Origin: Psychrobacter glacincola
GTDB taxonomy: Bacteria > Pseudomonadota > Gammaproteobacteria > Pseudomonadales > Moraxellaceae
NCBI RefSeq assembly: GCF_904846075.1
Contig: NZ_CAJGZH010000001.1
Span: 310,001-374,000 of the forward strand
DNA length: 64,000 nucleotides
Reading direction: 5' to 3'
Below are positions 46,211-53,899 of the stretch, one piece after another. A model generated the notes under the pieces. The model did not search any database. It worked only from the letters and a program-made list of their open reading frames with translations, and was not told where the DNA came from. Each line of letters starts with the position of its first letter. Position 1 is the first letter of the stretch. The translations under genes were made by a program, and so were the position numbers.

Positions 46211-46608
46211 AGTCGCTCTCTTTAGTTATTCGCTATCATAAATGGCTAGCTCGGTATTTGAGCCACGTTTCATGTAAAAGGGTGTTTAATTATTTGGGGT
46301 AAGAATAGACGATATCACGGCTCGTCATTCAGATTTATCAAAAACAGCTCATCCATTTTGATTGCCGTTAAGGCATCCTTGATAAAAAACAGCTGTCGCG
46401 GCGTTACTGTCAGTATAAATCTTCTATAGCGACAAATATATAACTAATAACTAATATTCATAATTAATATTTTAAATCAAAACATTAATTTATGGGTTGA
46501 TGGGTTCGGTTTTTATTAGTGTCTGTGGTTAAGTACCTATTTATGATAGATGTAACCGTATCAGAAAAACATTTTTTAACTGCATTTACGATATAAGGAA
46601 AGCCAATT
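46211..46608. other. 398-base divergent intergenic region
   Basis: No gene seen. AAAAACAGCTC occurs near 46343 and AAAAACAGCTG near 46385, a short direct repeat of unknown meaning. Promoters of the dehydrogenase and FUSC genes should lie here. Confidence 0.4.
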
Positions 46609-47736
46609 ATGAGCGCATCCAAGCGTGAGGCAACGCGAGCATCTTGGCTGACAGCGTTATTTGCTCGCATAAAGGCTTTAATTGATGGGGAGCTGGCGCA
46701 TTTGCTGACAGTGAACCGTAGTAAGAGACCGTGGCATATGCCGATTATCGCGGCGATTGCGATCAGTTTCCCTGTGTTTGTGGGCGCTTATTTTGATGCT
46801 TTATCGTCAGGTATCAAAGCGTCTTTGGGGGCGATGGTTATTTTGAATATACCGTTAGTGGGCAAGCTGCCGTATCGATTGGTGACGGTGATGGCTTGGG
46901 GTTTTGCCATGTCGCTGTGCTTTGCGCTCGGTCTAATTGCTCAGCAAATCCCGCTATTAAAACTGCCGATATTTACGCTCATGGCGTTTGGTATTGTGAT
47001 TTTTGGACGTTATTATCGTCAGCCACCGCCAGCGGGACTGTTTGTGATGATGGCAGGCGCTATTGCGCTATTTATACCGCTGCCTTTGGAAGACATCTTA
47101 CGTGCAACTGGACTGGTGATGCTTGGCAGTAGCTTTGCTTTAGTGATGGCATTGCTGTATTCGTTATTTTTACTGGCGACGCGCCCAGCGACGCCGACGC
47201 CTATTTATAGCTACGAGCCAGATACCATTACTGAAAGTGTGATTGTCGCCAGTTTTGTCAGTTTAGCCTTGCTCATCGCCGTCACTTTACAGCTGTCTAA
47301 TCCCTATTGGGCAGCAGTTAGCTGCTTTTTAATTATCCAAGGTATTCATTTGCGTACCATGTGGATTAAGCAAATACATCGTTTACTCGGTACAGTATTG
47401 GGTGTGGTTTTGGCGAGTTGGATGTTGTCTTGGGGATTATCAATATGGGGTGTCGCACTGGCGATACTGACGATGATGCTTTGTATCGAGACGTTAGTGG
47501 ATCGACATTATGGCTTGGCAGTCATATTTATCACGCCGCTGACGATATTTATTGCAGAATACGGCAGTGGTCTACCGCTTTCTGAGTCCGCCTATCAAGA
47601 AGTGATTCGCACGCGCCTTTTTGATACTGTGATTGGCTGCTTGGTGGGTCTGAGCGGCGGAGTAGTAATGCATTCGACCAACTTACGCATACCGCTACGG
47701 CGTATCGAAAACTGGCTACTGGCGCGCTTTGGCTAA
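46609..47736 (+). CDS. FUSC-family inner-membrane transport protein
   Basis: A 375-residue membrane protein of the fusaric-acid-resistance/YccS (FUSC) superfamily, probably exporting small organic compounds. It has an N-terminal cytosolic stretch of about 40 residues, then hydrophobic helices: IIAAIAISFPVFVGAYFDAL, AMVILNIPLVGKL, VMAWGFAMSLCFALGLIAQQ, GIVIFGRYY and a second bundle (AAVSCFLIIQG, ASWMLSWGLSIWGVALAILTMM). LGAMVIL and YWAAVSCFLIIQ are typical FUSC positions. AAGGA precedes the start. Substrate unknown. Confidence 0.8.
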   Translation: MSASKREATRASWLTALFARIKALIDGELAHLLTVNRSKRPWHMPIIAAIAISFPVFVGAYFDALSSGIKASLGAMVILNIPLVGKLPYRLVTVMAWGFAMSLCFALGLIAQQIPLLKLPIFTLMAFGIVIFGRYYRQPPPAGLFVMMAGAIALFIPLPLEDILRATGLVMLGSSFALVMALLYSLFLLATRPATPTPIYSYEPDTITESVIVASFVSLALLIAVTLQLSNPYWAAVSCFLIIQGIHLRTMWIKQIHRLLGTVLGVVLASWMLSWGLSIWGVALAILTMMLCIETLVDRHYGLAVIFITPLTIFIAEYGSGLPLSESAYQEVIRTRLFDTVIGCLVGLSGGVVMHSTNLRIPLRRIENWLLARFG

Positions 47737-47778
47737 TTGATGAGTGTCAAACCACCAGTACGTTTGAAATAAAGTATT

Positions 47779-47817
47779 AAAAAAGTCGCATGAGCTGAGT
47801 TCATGCGACTTTTTTTA
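47779..47817. terminator. bidirectional rho-independent terminator
   Basis: AAAAAAGTCGCATGA, a 7-base loop and TCATGCGACTTTTTTT between the convergent FUSC gene and aroE. Confidence 0.92.
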
Positions 47818-47830
47818 TGTCAATTTTCGA

Positions 47831-48691
47831 TTAACGACTGTGTAGCGTTTCGGTCGCTTGCGCAACATCGATCGTATGACCTGTCCAACGCTCAAAGCTT
47901 AGCGCTGCTTGTCCGATGAGCATGCCATAACCATCAGAAATCTGTGCGCCACGCGCAGAAAAATGCTGCAAAAACGGCAGCGTGCGTCCGTACATCATGT
48001 CATAAGCATAGTCACCGTTTAGCGTGTCGCTTAGTGGTAGCGTATCTGCTGATAAACCAATAGAAGTCGCATTGATGATAATATCAAACTGTCCATTTAA
48101 ATCCGCCGTGCGACAAGTTTCAATCTGCTGCTCATGAATAGCCGTGCTTGCCGCGCTAAGCTCAGTGACTAACGCTGTTGCCTTGCTCAGCGTACGATTG
48201 GCAATCGTAAGATGTGCGATACCAGCTTCAATCAATGGTAATATCACCCCACGTGCTGCGCCGCCTGCACCAATGAGTGCCACGCGAGCCTCTTTTAGTG
48301 GCCAACCCAAACTTACGATGTGATTGACCAGTCCTTGTCCATCGGTATTATCGCCATACAATGCCTCGGTGATCGGCACGCCACTTTTTACCAGCGCTTT
48401 ATTTAGTAGTATTGTATTGACTGCGCCTGCAACTTTGGCATGTTCCGATAAACCACCGCGCGCCGCGCAGCAGTCATAAGCGATTTGTTTAAAAGGTACA
48501 GTCACGTTGGCTCCAACGCCGCCGCCCTGAAAAAACGCCTCAAGCACCGCGGTAAAACTGGCTGCATCATCGGGGCAATATTGGCGTTGATAGCTAATCT
48601 CAATACCCGTCTGCGCTGCAAATAACGTATGAATTTCAGGGGATTTGCTGTGGGCAATGGGATTGCCGATAACGATAAAATTCTGGGTCAT
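47831..48691 (-). CDS. aroE: shikimate dehydrogenase
   Basis: NADP-dependent reduction of 3-dehydroshikimate in aromatic amino-acid synthesis. From the ATG at 48691 (286 residues) the protein begins FIVIGNPIAHSKSPEIH, the family start. NVTVPFKQIAYD has the catalytic Lys, GDNTDGQGLVN the Asp, and GAGGAARGVILPL the cofactor loop; INATSIGLS follows. The frame is open nine codons further upstream with no family match. No neighbour of the pathway is adjacent. Confidence 0.95.
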   Translation of the reverse strand: MTQNFIVIGNPIAHSKSPEIHTLFAAQTGIEISYQRQYCPDDAASFTAVLEAFFQGGGVGANVTVPFKQIAYDCCAARGGLSEHAKVAGAVNTILLNKALVKSGVPITEALYGDNTDGQGLVNHIVSLGWPLKEARVALIGAGGAARGVILPLIEAGIAHLTIANRTLSKATALVTELSAASTAIHEQQIETCRTADLNGQFDIIINATSIGLSADTLPLSDTLNGDYAYDMMYGRTLPFLQHFSARGAQISDGYGMLIGQAALSFERWTGHTIDVAQATETLHSR

Positions 48692-49120
48692 AATAGGTCT
48701 GCTTGCGATAAGAGGCAAAAATTAATCAGTAGAAGGGTATTGATATACAATCATCATAAGGGATAACGCGATATTTGACAAATCGGTGGTCTAACGAGTA
48801 AACACTTGAATAGGTAGGTTTTTTGACAGGGTAGGTCTTTAACAAATCTGTACTGTCTGGGAGCGTTATCCGTAACGTAAAGGGTGGTCAAGTGTTAAGC
48901 AGTTGGGTAAACTAGAGAGCATGAAAATTTTATATTGATATTTTGGCAGTTGCATAACTATCAGTAACTGAACTGTCAAAAATCAAGCCATAAGAAACTG
49001 ACATGACAAACTGAGTCATAAAATACCAAGTATAAGAACCCTTGTTTATAAAACATAATGTCCATTATCAGCGGCCTATCTGCCTGCTCGTTAATACTAT
49101 TTTGAGAATCATCTAAAAGT
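48692..49120. other. 429-base divergent intergenic region
   Basis: Between aroE and the lipoprotein gene. Nothing recognisable beyond simple inverted sequences; promoters of both are expected here. Confidence 0.35.
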
Positions 49121-49804
49121 GTGAGTAAATTGCCCATGTGGAATAATAGCCTACAGACCCTCTTGGTCGGTACGATAATGGCAGTCGGCGTGTCGCTCAG
49201 TGGTTGTGATAGCAGTAAAGACGACGCCCAAAACCAAGATGCCGATATGAGCGAGCAAACCGTCGCTGACGATGCGCTAGTACAGGACAATGCTACGCCG
49301 AACGCCGATTTAGACGGCGCTACTGCTCAGCAAGGTACACAAGTGAAATATGACGTTGCAGGATGGGGCACTAAAAATGTAGCGTCACTGAATGTCGATA
49401 ATTTAGATGAGATCAAAGCGACTTTTGGCAAGGTCATGAGCACTGATGAGAACAGCCTCGACTATGCCAGTAATCCAGCCGCAAAATATCGCTTTATGGA
49501 TACCGATGCGCCGTATTTGGATCTGATTGATTCTGAAAAGTATCTCGAACTGGGCTGGTACTTTGCCAATCCTACTGACTCTGATAAAGAAAAAGAGATA
49601 AGTCAAAACCATGCCGAAAAAGCGCATAAGCTTGCCCGCCAACTGATGGGTGATGAGGGCGGACAACTGATTTCTGATATGCTTAATGGTCAAATTATCA
49701 AAAATAAAGTCATCGGTGGACAAAAAATAGAATTGGCAAAATGTGAGTTTTATAGTTGTATGCTGGTCATCAATAAATCTGCTGCCCAAACAGATAAGAA
49801 GTAA
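49121..49804 (+). CDS. putative lipoprotein
   Basis: A 227-residue protein with an N-terminal signal and lipobox VSLSGC (Cys near residue 29), so likely anchored to a membrane. An Asp/Gln-rich linker follows to about 75. The folded part has WGTKNVASLN, KYRFMDTDAPYLDLIDSEKYLELGW, a Glu/Lys stretch and KCEFYSCMLVINK with two cysteines. I do not recognise the family. The GTG start is used because it supplies the basic n-region; an ATG five codons later is also possible. It ends four bases before pabC's frame. Confidence 0.6.
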   Translation: MSKLPMWNNSLQTLLVGTIMAVGVSLSGCDSSKDDAQNQDADMSEQTVADDALVQDNATPNADLDGATAQQGTQVKYDVAGWGTKNVASLNVDNLDEIKATFGKVMSTDENSLDYASNPAAKYRFMDTDAPYLDLIDSEKYLELGWYFANPTDSDKEKEISQNHAEKAHKLARQLMGDEGGQLISDMLNGQIIKNKVIGGQKIELAKCEFYSCMLVINKSAAQTDKK

Positions 49805-49819
49805 GCTGTGCTCGCTATC

Positions 49820-50767
49820 ATGCCGCTCAATAATTGGCTATGCATACATCCATCAAGTGCTACGACGGATATCTCAGACACAGTATCGCTAGACAATCGT
49901 GGGTTGGCATATGGCGATGGGTTTTTTACCACGATGGGGGTCATCGATGGGCAAATACTGTGGTTGGCTCATCATCAGCAGCGCCTTGTTTCCCATGCTG
50001 AAGCTTTACAACTTGAATTAGACAGTCATTCTGTCATGGCTTTATTGCAGACGCATGCCGAGCAACTACAACAAGGCATGCTGAAACTGATGGTGACTCG
50101 CGCCGTGCAAAATGTCCGTGGTTATGGCTATGTGCCAACCATATCTGGTAGTGCTTGTGAGATTTGGCTAAAATCCTCTGCGATGACCGTCACTACGACC
50201 GAGCAATTACGCTTACCTGATGGGTGCTCAATCCCGATGCAGCCTATCAGTTCTGCCATTTGCCTATCTTCGCAGCTTGCTTGCTTACCGCCACCATTAG
50301 CAGGACTCAAAAGCCTCAATCGCCTCGACAATGTGCTGGCAAGTGGTGAGTTACAAGGCATCAAAGCCCAAGTATCGGAAGACAATATTAAACCAAGCAT
50401 CAGTGAGGGGCTGCTACGAGATATGAGTGGTCGTTGGGTTGAAGGTACGATGAGCAATGTCTTTTATCAATTATCAGAGCAGCAATCTTCGAAATCCGCA
50501 AGCCATTTGGACATCAATAAAAATGATCCGAATTATTTAGACCAAGGTCAATGGTATACACCATCCATGGCGAAATCTGGCGTCGCTGGCGTGATGCGGC
50601 AAGTGCTTATCGATGCGTTATCGACTAGCAAACATCCCGTCATTATCAGATCATTAAAAGATGAGGATTTGCCACAGTTAAGCCAGCTATTCTTTTGCAA
50701 TGCGCTGCGTGGTGTCATGCCAATGAGTAGCCTGACGTTATTATCGGGTGAGGTGGTGTGTTTTTGA
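49820..50767 (+). CDS. pabC: aminodeoxychorismate lyase
   Basis: PLP enzyme converting 4-amino-4-deoxychorismate to p-aminobenzoate for folate. From the ATG at 49820 (a GTG four codons earlier is open) it is 315 residues. DNRGLAYGDGFFTT, HQQRLVSHAEALQL, MLKLMVTRA, LKSLNRLDNVLAS (PLP lysine region), EGTMSNVFYQL and FFCNALRGVMPM are the class IV aminotransferase landmarks. In most gammaproteobacteria mltG follows directly; here a restriction-modification cassette begins six bases after the stop. Confidence 0.93.
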   Translation: MPLNNWLCIHPSSATTDISDTVSLDNRGLAYGDGFFTTMGVIDGQILWLAHHQQRLVSHAEALQLELDSHSVMALLQTHAEQLQQGMLKLMVTRAVQNVRGYGYVPTISGSACEIWLKSSAMTVTTTEQLRLPDGCSIPMQPISSAICLSSQLACLPPPLAGLKSLNRLDNVLASGELQGIKAQVSEDNIKPSISEGLLRDMSGRWVEGTMSNVFYQLSEQQSSKSASHLDINKNDPNYLDQGQWYTPSMAKSGVAGVMRQVLIDALSTSKHPVIIRSLKDEDLPQLSQLFFCNALRGVMPMSSLTLLSGEVVCF

Positions 50768-50772
50768 GTGGT

Positions 50773-51603
50773 TTAATTACTATCTTCTTTATTCAGTAAA
50801 CGATAAAAATGTTGTCTAAAAAGCTCTTTCCTGCCGTCGCTTTGAAGATCTTCATAGCGAGCTTGGCTAAGTTTTAAGTATTCAGTTTCTTGTTCAATAC
50901 CTATAAAACGCCTTCCTAGTACATTGCCTGCAACACCTGTTGTGGAAGAACCTGCAAAAGGATCAAGAATTAAGGCGTCTTTTTTAGTAGATGCTAATAT
51001 AATCTGTGCTAATAACGCCAATGGCTTTTGTGTTGGGTGTTTACCACAAGATTTCTCCCACTTGGCAATAGCTGGCAAGCGCCAAACATCCTTCATTTGC
51101 TTGTCGTTATTTAATCGTTTCATCAAATCGTAATCGAAATAGTGCGGTACTTTAGGGTATTTCCTTGCCCAAATGATAAACTCTGTCGAATGAGTAAAAA
51201 ACCGACAAGAAAAGTTGGGCGGTGGATTAGTCTTCTCCCATGTAATAACATTGAGTATTTTGAAACCTAACTCAGGTAGTATACGACCTAAAGTGAAAAT
51301 ATTATGGTGTGTGCCACTGACCCATAAAGTTGCATTATCTGCCATTTTGTCACGGACAGTAGATAACCATTGATAGGTGAAATTATAAGCGTCATCGTCG
51401 CTAATTAATTTGTCCCACTGACCTTTATTGACGGACTGGATTTTACCATTTTTTACTGTCAATCCATCGTTGGACAAGAAATAAGGTGGGTCAGCAAAGA
51501 CCATGTCTACATTATTATCTAAAAGAGGCATAACCTTTAAACAGTCACCTTTGAATAAATTAAAATCCAAATTGTTACTTTGAAAAAATGAATGACTTTC
51601 CAT
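50773..51603 (-). CDS. DpnA-like adenine-N6 DNA methyltransferase (beta class)
   Basis: A 276-residue site-specific methyltransferase. The motif order is beta class: DPPYFLSNDGLTV at 38-50 (catalytic DPPY), WVSGTHHNIF near 95, WEKTNPPPNFSCRFFTHSTEFIIWARK at 122-148, KQMKDVW, and the SAM-binding DPFAGSSTTG at 214-223. This follows the second methylase of the DpnII system (DpnA), which methylates GATC and can act on single-stranded DNA. GATC specificity here is inferred. It follows the 82-residue gene with two bases between stop and start, so the two are one unit. Confidence 0.9.
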   Translation of the reverse strand: MESHSFFQSNNLDFNLFKGDCLKVMPLLDNNVDMVFADPPYFLSNDGLTVKNGKIQSVNKGQWDKLISDDDAYNFTYQWLSTVRDKMADNATLWVSGTHHNIFTLGRILPELGFKILNVITWEKTNPPPNFSCRFFTHSTEFIIWARKYPKVPHYFDYDLMKRLNNDKQMKDVWRLPAIAKWEKSCGKHPTQKPLALLAQIILASTKKDALILDPFAGSSTTGVAGNVLGRRFIGIEQETEYLKLSQARYEDLQSDGRKELFRQHFYRLLNKEDSN

Positions 51604-51605
51604 GT

Positions 51606-51854
51606 CTATTCCAGCATGTCGGCTAAGAAGTAAAGAAGCTCGGGTAAATTAAACTCTCCCTCTGCAAAACCATACTGCCCACAATCATCAGGAATAACAA
51701 CCGTTTGTTTGGAAAATCTTTCATCTTTGCTGATGGTGCGAAGCATACTTACTAATTCATCTCTCACTATTAAAGAGTCTTGTGAGTCTAAATATTCATT
51801 AGATATTGATGATTTAGTACCGATATTAATAGTGAGGTTTTCAATATTTATCAT
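51606..51854 (-). CDS. unknown 82-residue protein in the R-M cassette
   Basis: I do not recognise this protein. It begins MINIENLTINIGTK, has a middle segment DELVSMLRTISKDERFSKQTVVIPDD, and ends with a short hydrophobic helix LPELLYFLADMLE. There is no signal peptide and no clear DNA-binding motif. The start at 51854 has a strong GGAGG site (51861-51865); an in-frame codon seven residues earlier does not. It is the first gene of the unit with the DpnA-like methylase and is transcribed away from the controller gene. Confidence 0.7.
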   Translation of the reverse strand: MINIENLTINIGTKSSISNEYLDSQDSLIVRDELVSMLRTISKDERFSKQTVVIPDDCGQYGFAEGEFNLPELLYFLADMLE

Positions 51855-51860
51855 AGTAAG

Positions 51861-51865
51861 CCTCC
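51861..51865 (-). promoter_or_regulatory. strong ribosome-binding site of the 82-residue gene
   Basis: GGAGG on the minus strand lies six bases before the ATG at 51854 and fixes the start. Confidence 0.8.
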
Positions 51866-51883
51866 TTGTCTTCAAAATCTAAG

Positions 51884-51922
51884 AATATTAAAAAAGACAC
51901 TTATTGTGTGTTTTTTAATATT
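51884..51922. promoter_or_regulatory. 39-bp near-perfect palindrome, probable controller operator
   Basis: A 17-base arm AATATTAAAAAAGACAC, a 5-base TTATT centre, and a right arm that is its complement at 16 of 17 positions. It lies in the 92-base gap between the divergent 82-residue gene and the XRE controller gene, where both promoters must be. Controller proteins bind such C-boxes and time methylase and nuclease expression. Confidence 0.7.
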
Positions 51923-51946
51923 AACCAATTATTGAGAATAAAGCAA

Positions 51947-52159
51947 ATGGAAACAACAATTTTAGTCAAATTTGGCAAAAGAATTCGTGAGTTGCGTAAA
52001 GGGAGTGATTTAAGTCAAAAGCAGTTAGGTGAGTTAACAGGCTTTCATAAGAATTACGTGGGCATGGTAGAGAGAGGCGAGCGCAACCCATCGCTAGAAA
52101 ATATTGAAGTGTTTGCTAATACGTTTGAGATGAGCTTGTCAGAATTGTTTACATTTTAA
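51947..52159 (+). CDS. XRE-family controller protein (C protein)
   Basis: A 70-residue helix-turn-helix protein, the size of restriction-modification C proteins. FGKRIRELRKGSDLSQKQLGELTGFHKNYVGMVERGERNPSLENIEVFANTF is the standard XRE fold (SQKQLGELTG is the first recognition pair; GERNPSLENI the end). I start at the ATG at 51947; the open frame begins 27 codons earlier inside the palindrome. It lies 11 bases upstream of the nuclease gene, the usual C-R order, and probably binds the palindrome upstream. Confidence 0.85.
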   Translation: METTILVKFGKRIRELRKGSDLSQKQLGELTGFHKNYVGMVERGERNPSLENIEVFANTFEMSLSELFTF

Positions 52160-52170
52160 GGTGATAAGAT

Positions 52171-52851
52171 ATGAAGTTAGAAGACGTGTTTTCTCGATTA
52201 CCAGAACTTTATAACAAAAGGTTCGGCGAATTGAAGTTAAAAGAAGATATTTCAGGTTTTGCAGTAAATAAAGGTAATGCTGGGCAGTTTTTACAAGAAT
52301 TACTTAATATGCCTAATGATAGTAAGTTGACAGACTTTTCCGATGGTGAGTTGAAAACTAATCAATCACTACCGAGCGGTATGCCTGATCAAACAATGTT
52401 TATCACACAGATTTCAAAAGATTTTGATAGCTTGTTTTTTGAAGAGTCAGAAACGAATCGTTTGTTGGATAAGATTAGTAACCTTCTTTACTTACCAGTT
52501 GTAAAGCCAGACAATAAAAAACCAGAAGATTGGTATTTTTTACCCGCTTACCACATAGACTCTAACCAGAACCAAGAGCTGAAAGAGCTTTACCGATTAG
52601 ATTTCCTTGACATCAAACAACAGATACTAGAACATCTAGATAACTCTAAAGATGGTTATATTCATACTTCAAACGGCAAGTATATTCAAATTAGGAGTAA
52701 AGACTCTAAGAGAAAAGATGGGACTTACAATCCTATTTATTCAGATGTTCTAGGTCGCAACGTATCAAATAAAAACCATGCCTTCTACTTTCAGAAATCA
52801 TTTATGAAAGATATACAAAATGGCGTCATACCGAGCAAACGAATTATTTAG
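52171..52851 (+). CDS. MutH/Sau3AI-fold type II restriction endonuclease
   Basis: A 226-residue nuclease. It lines up with MutH: GNAGQFLQELLN (Glu43), TDFSDGELKT with Asp55, Glu60 and Lys62 (D-ExK active site, compare PDFxxxGVELKT), LDFLDIKQQIL, the C-terminal GKYIQIRSK at 169-177 (compare GEYLQIRPK), and HAFYFQKSFM (compare FYLKKNF). MutH and Sau3AI both act at GATC. It does not resemble the DpnII or MboI nuclease. Its stop overlaps that of the methylase gene opposite (TTAG). GATC cleavage and the block by adenine methylation are inferred from the fold and the neighbours. Confidence 0.8.
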   Translation: MKLEDVFSRLPELYNKRFGELKLKEDISGFAVNKGNAGQFLQELLNMPNDSKLTDFSDGELKTNQSLPSGMPDQTMFITQISKDFDSLFFEESETNRLLDKISNLLYLPVVKPDNKKPEDWYFLPAYHIDSNQNQELKELYRLDFLDIKQQILEHLDNSKDGYIHTSNGKYIQIRSKDSKRKDGTYNPIYSDVLGRNVSNKNHAFYFQKSFMKDIQNGVIPSKRII

Positions 52852-53747
52852 TAGTTCCTAATAAGTAACTCATTAATTGGACCGCGTTTTGAACCTTTTG
52901 AGTTAATATTTCGACTAGCTTTGACTCTCTCTATTTTGTAGTCTGAGTACAGAGTGTCAAAGAACATATTTTCAGCATCGAGATTGGTTGTATCAGAATT
53001 ACTAAGCAGCCACTGATAACCTTTTTTGTCTAGTAAATCACAGAAAGATTTTAGCTTTTCTTGATCTTGATCGTCGAAGCTATCTTTAGAGTAAGATGTA
53101 AAACTAGAAGACTCACTCAAAGGTTTATAAGGTGGATCAAAATAGAAGAAGACGGGTAAATTATTTTTATTCGATTGCTCTAAATGGCTAAGCGTATCTT
53201 CGTAACTTTGATTATATATTTCCACATTCGTTAATGCTTTTGAAGCCTGTAAGATTGTATCTTCAAAAACAAAGTTTGGCTTCTTGTAGCTCCCAATAGG
53301 GACGTTAAACTTGTTCTTACTATTTACTCTATATAAACCATTGAACCCTGCACGATTTAAAAAGATAAATAGACCAGCGTGCTTGATATCGTCAGCTTCT
53401 CGTGTGTTAAACTCGTCGCGTTTAGCATAATAATAAGGTTGTTTAGCTTCCTTATCTTCAAGTTCATCATATTCTGATTGAAGTGCTTTTAGATATTCTA
53501 ACAATTCATGAGGATAAGACTTTACAACTTTATATAGGTTAACTAAGTCAGTGTTTATATCGTTTAAGATAATTGCAGAAGGTGGATGCTCACTATCTAA
53601 AAGATGCAACGCCAATGCTGCGCTTCCAGTGAAAGGCTCAACATAAATATATGGCATACCATTTTTTACGTATTCAGGTAATCGTTGAGTGATTTCTGAT
53701 ATTAATTGGCTTTTACCGCCTACCCATTTTACGAATGGTTTTGCCAT
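52848..53747 (-). CDS. Dam/DpnM-type adenine-N6 DNA methyltransferase (alpha class)
   Basis: A 299-residue alpha-class methyltransferase. FVKWVGGKSQL at 5-15 (motif X), YVEPFTGSAAL at 35-45 (SAM), LNDINTDLVNLY, LFIFLNRAGFNGLYRVN at 126-142, and DPPYKPL at 204-210 are the Dam/DpnM landmarks. RAGFNGLYRVN and FNVPIGSY are close to Dam, so GATC methylation is likely. I start at the ATG at 53747, which has AAGG upstream. It converges on the nuclease with overlapping stop codons, so the nuclease can never be gained without it in a single gene swap. Confidence 0.92.
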   Translation of the reverse strand: MAKPFVKWVGGKSQLISEITQRLPEYVKNGMPYIYVEPFTGSAALALHLLDSEHPPSAIILNDINTDLVNLYKVVKSYPHELLEYLKALQSEYDELEDKEAKQPYYYAKRDEFNTREADDIKHAGLFIFLNRAGFNGLYRVNSKNKFNVPIGSYKKPNFVFEDTILQASKALTNVEIYNQSYEDTLSHLEQSNKNNLPVFFYFDPPYKPLSESSSFTSYSKDSFDDQDQEKLKSFCDLLDKKGYQWLLSNSDTTNLDAENMFFDTLYSDYKIERVKASRNINSKGSKRGPINELLIRNY

Positions 53748-53899
53748 TACTAACTGCCTTCTTCTCATAGATTGTATTGCAGAATTTGAGCGCAAAATTA
53801 TAGCATTTTTAACCAATCAATTCATAAGCTAAGCAAATACCATTGAAAATCGCACGGTTCAGTGCTAAATTCTAGCAAACTTCTGCCTCGCGAGTTGCC

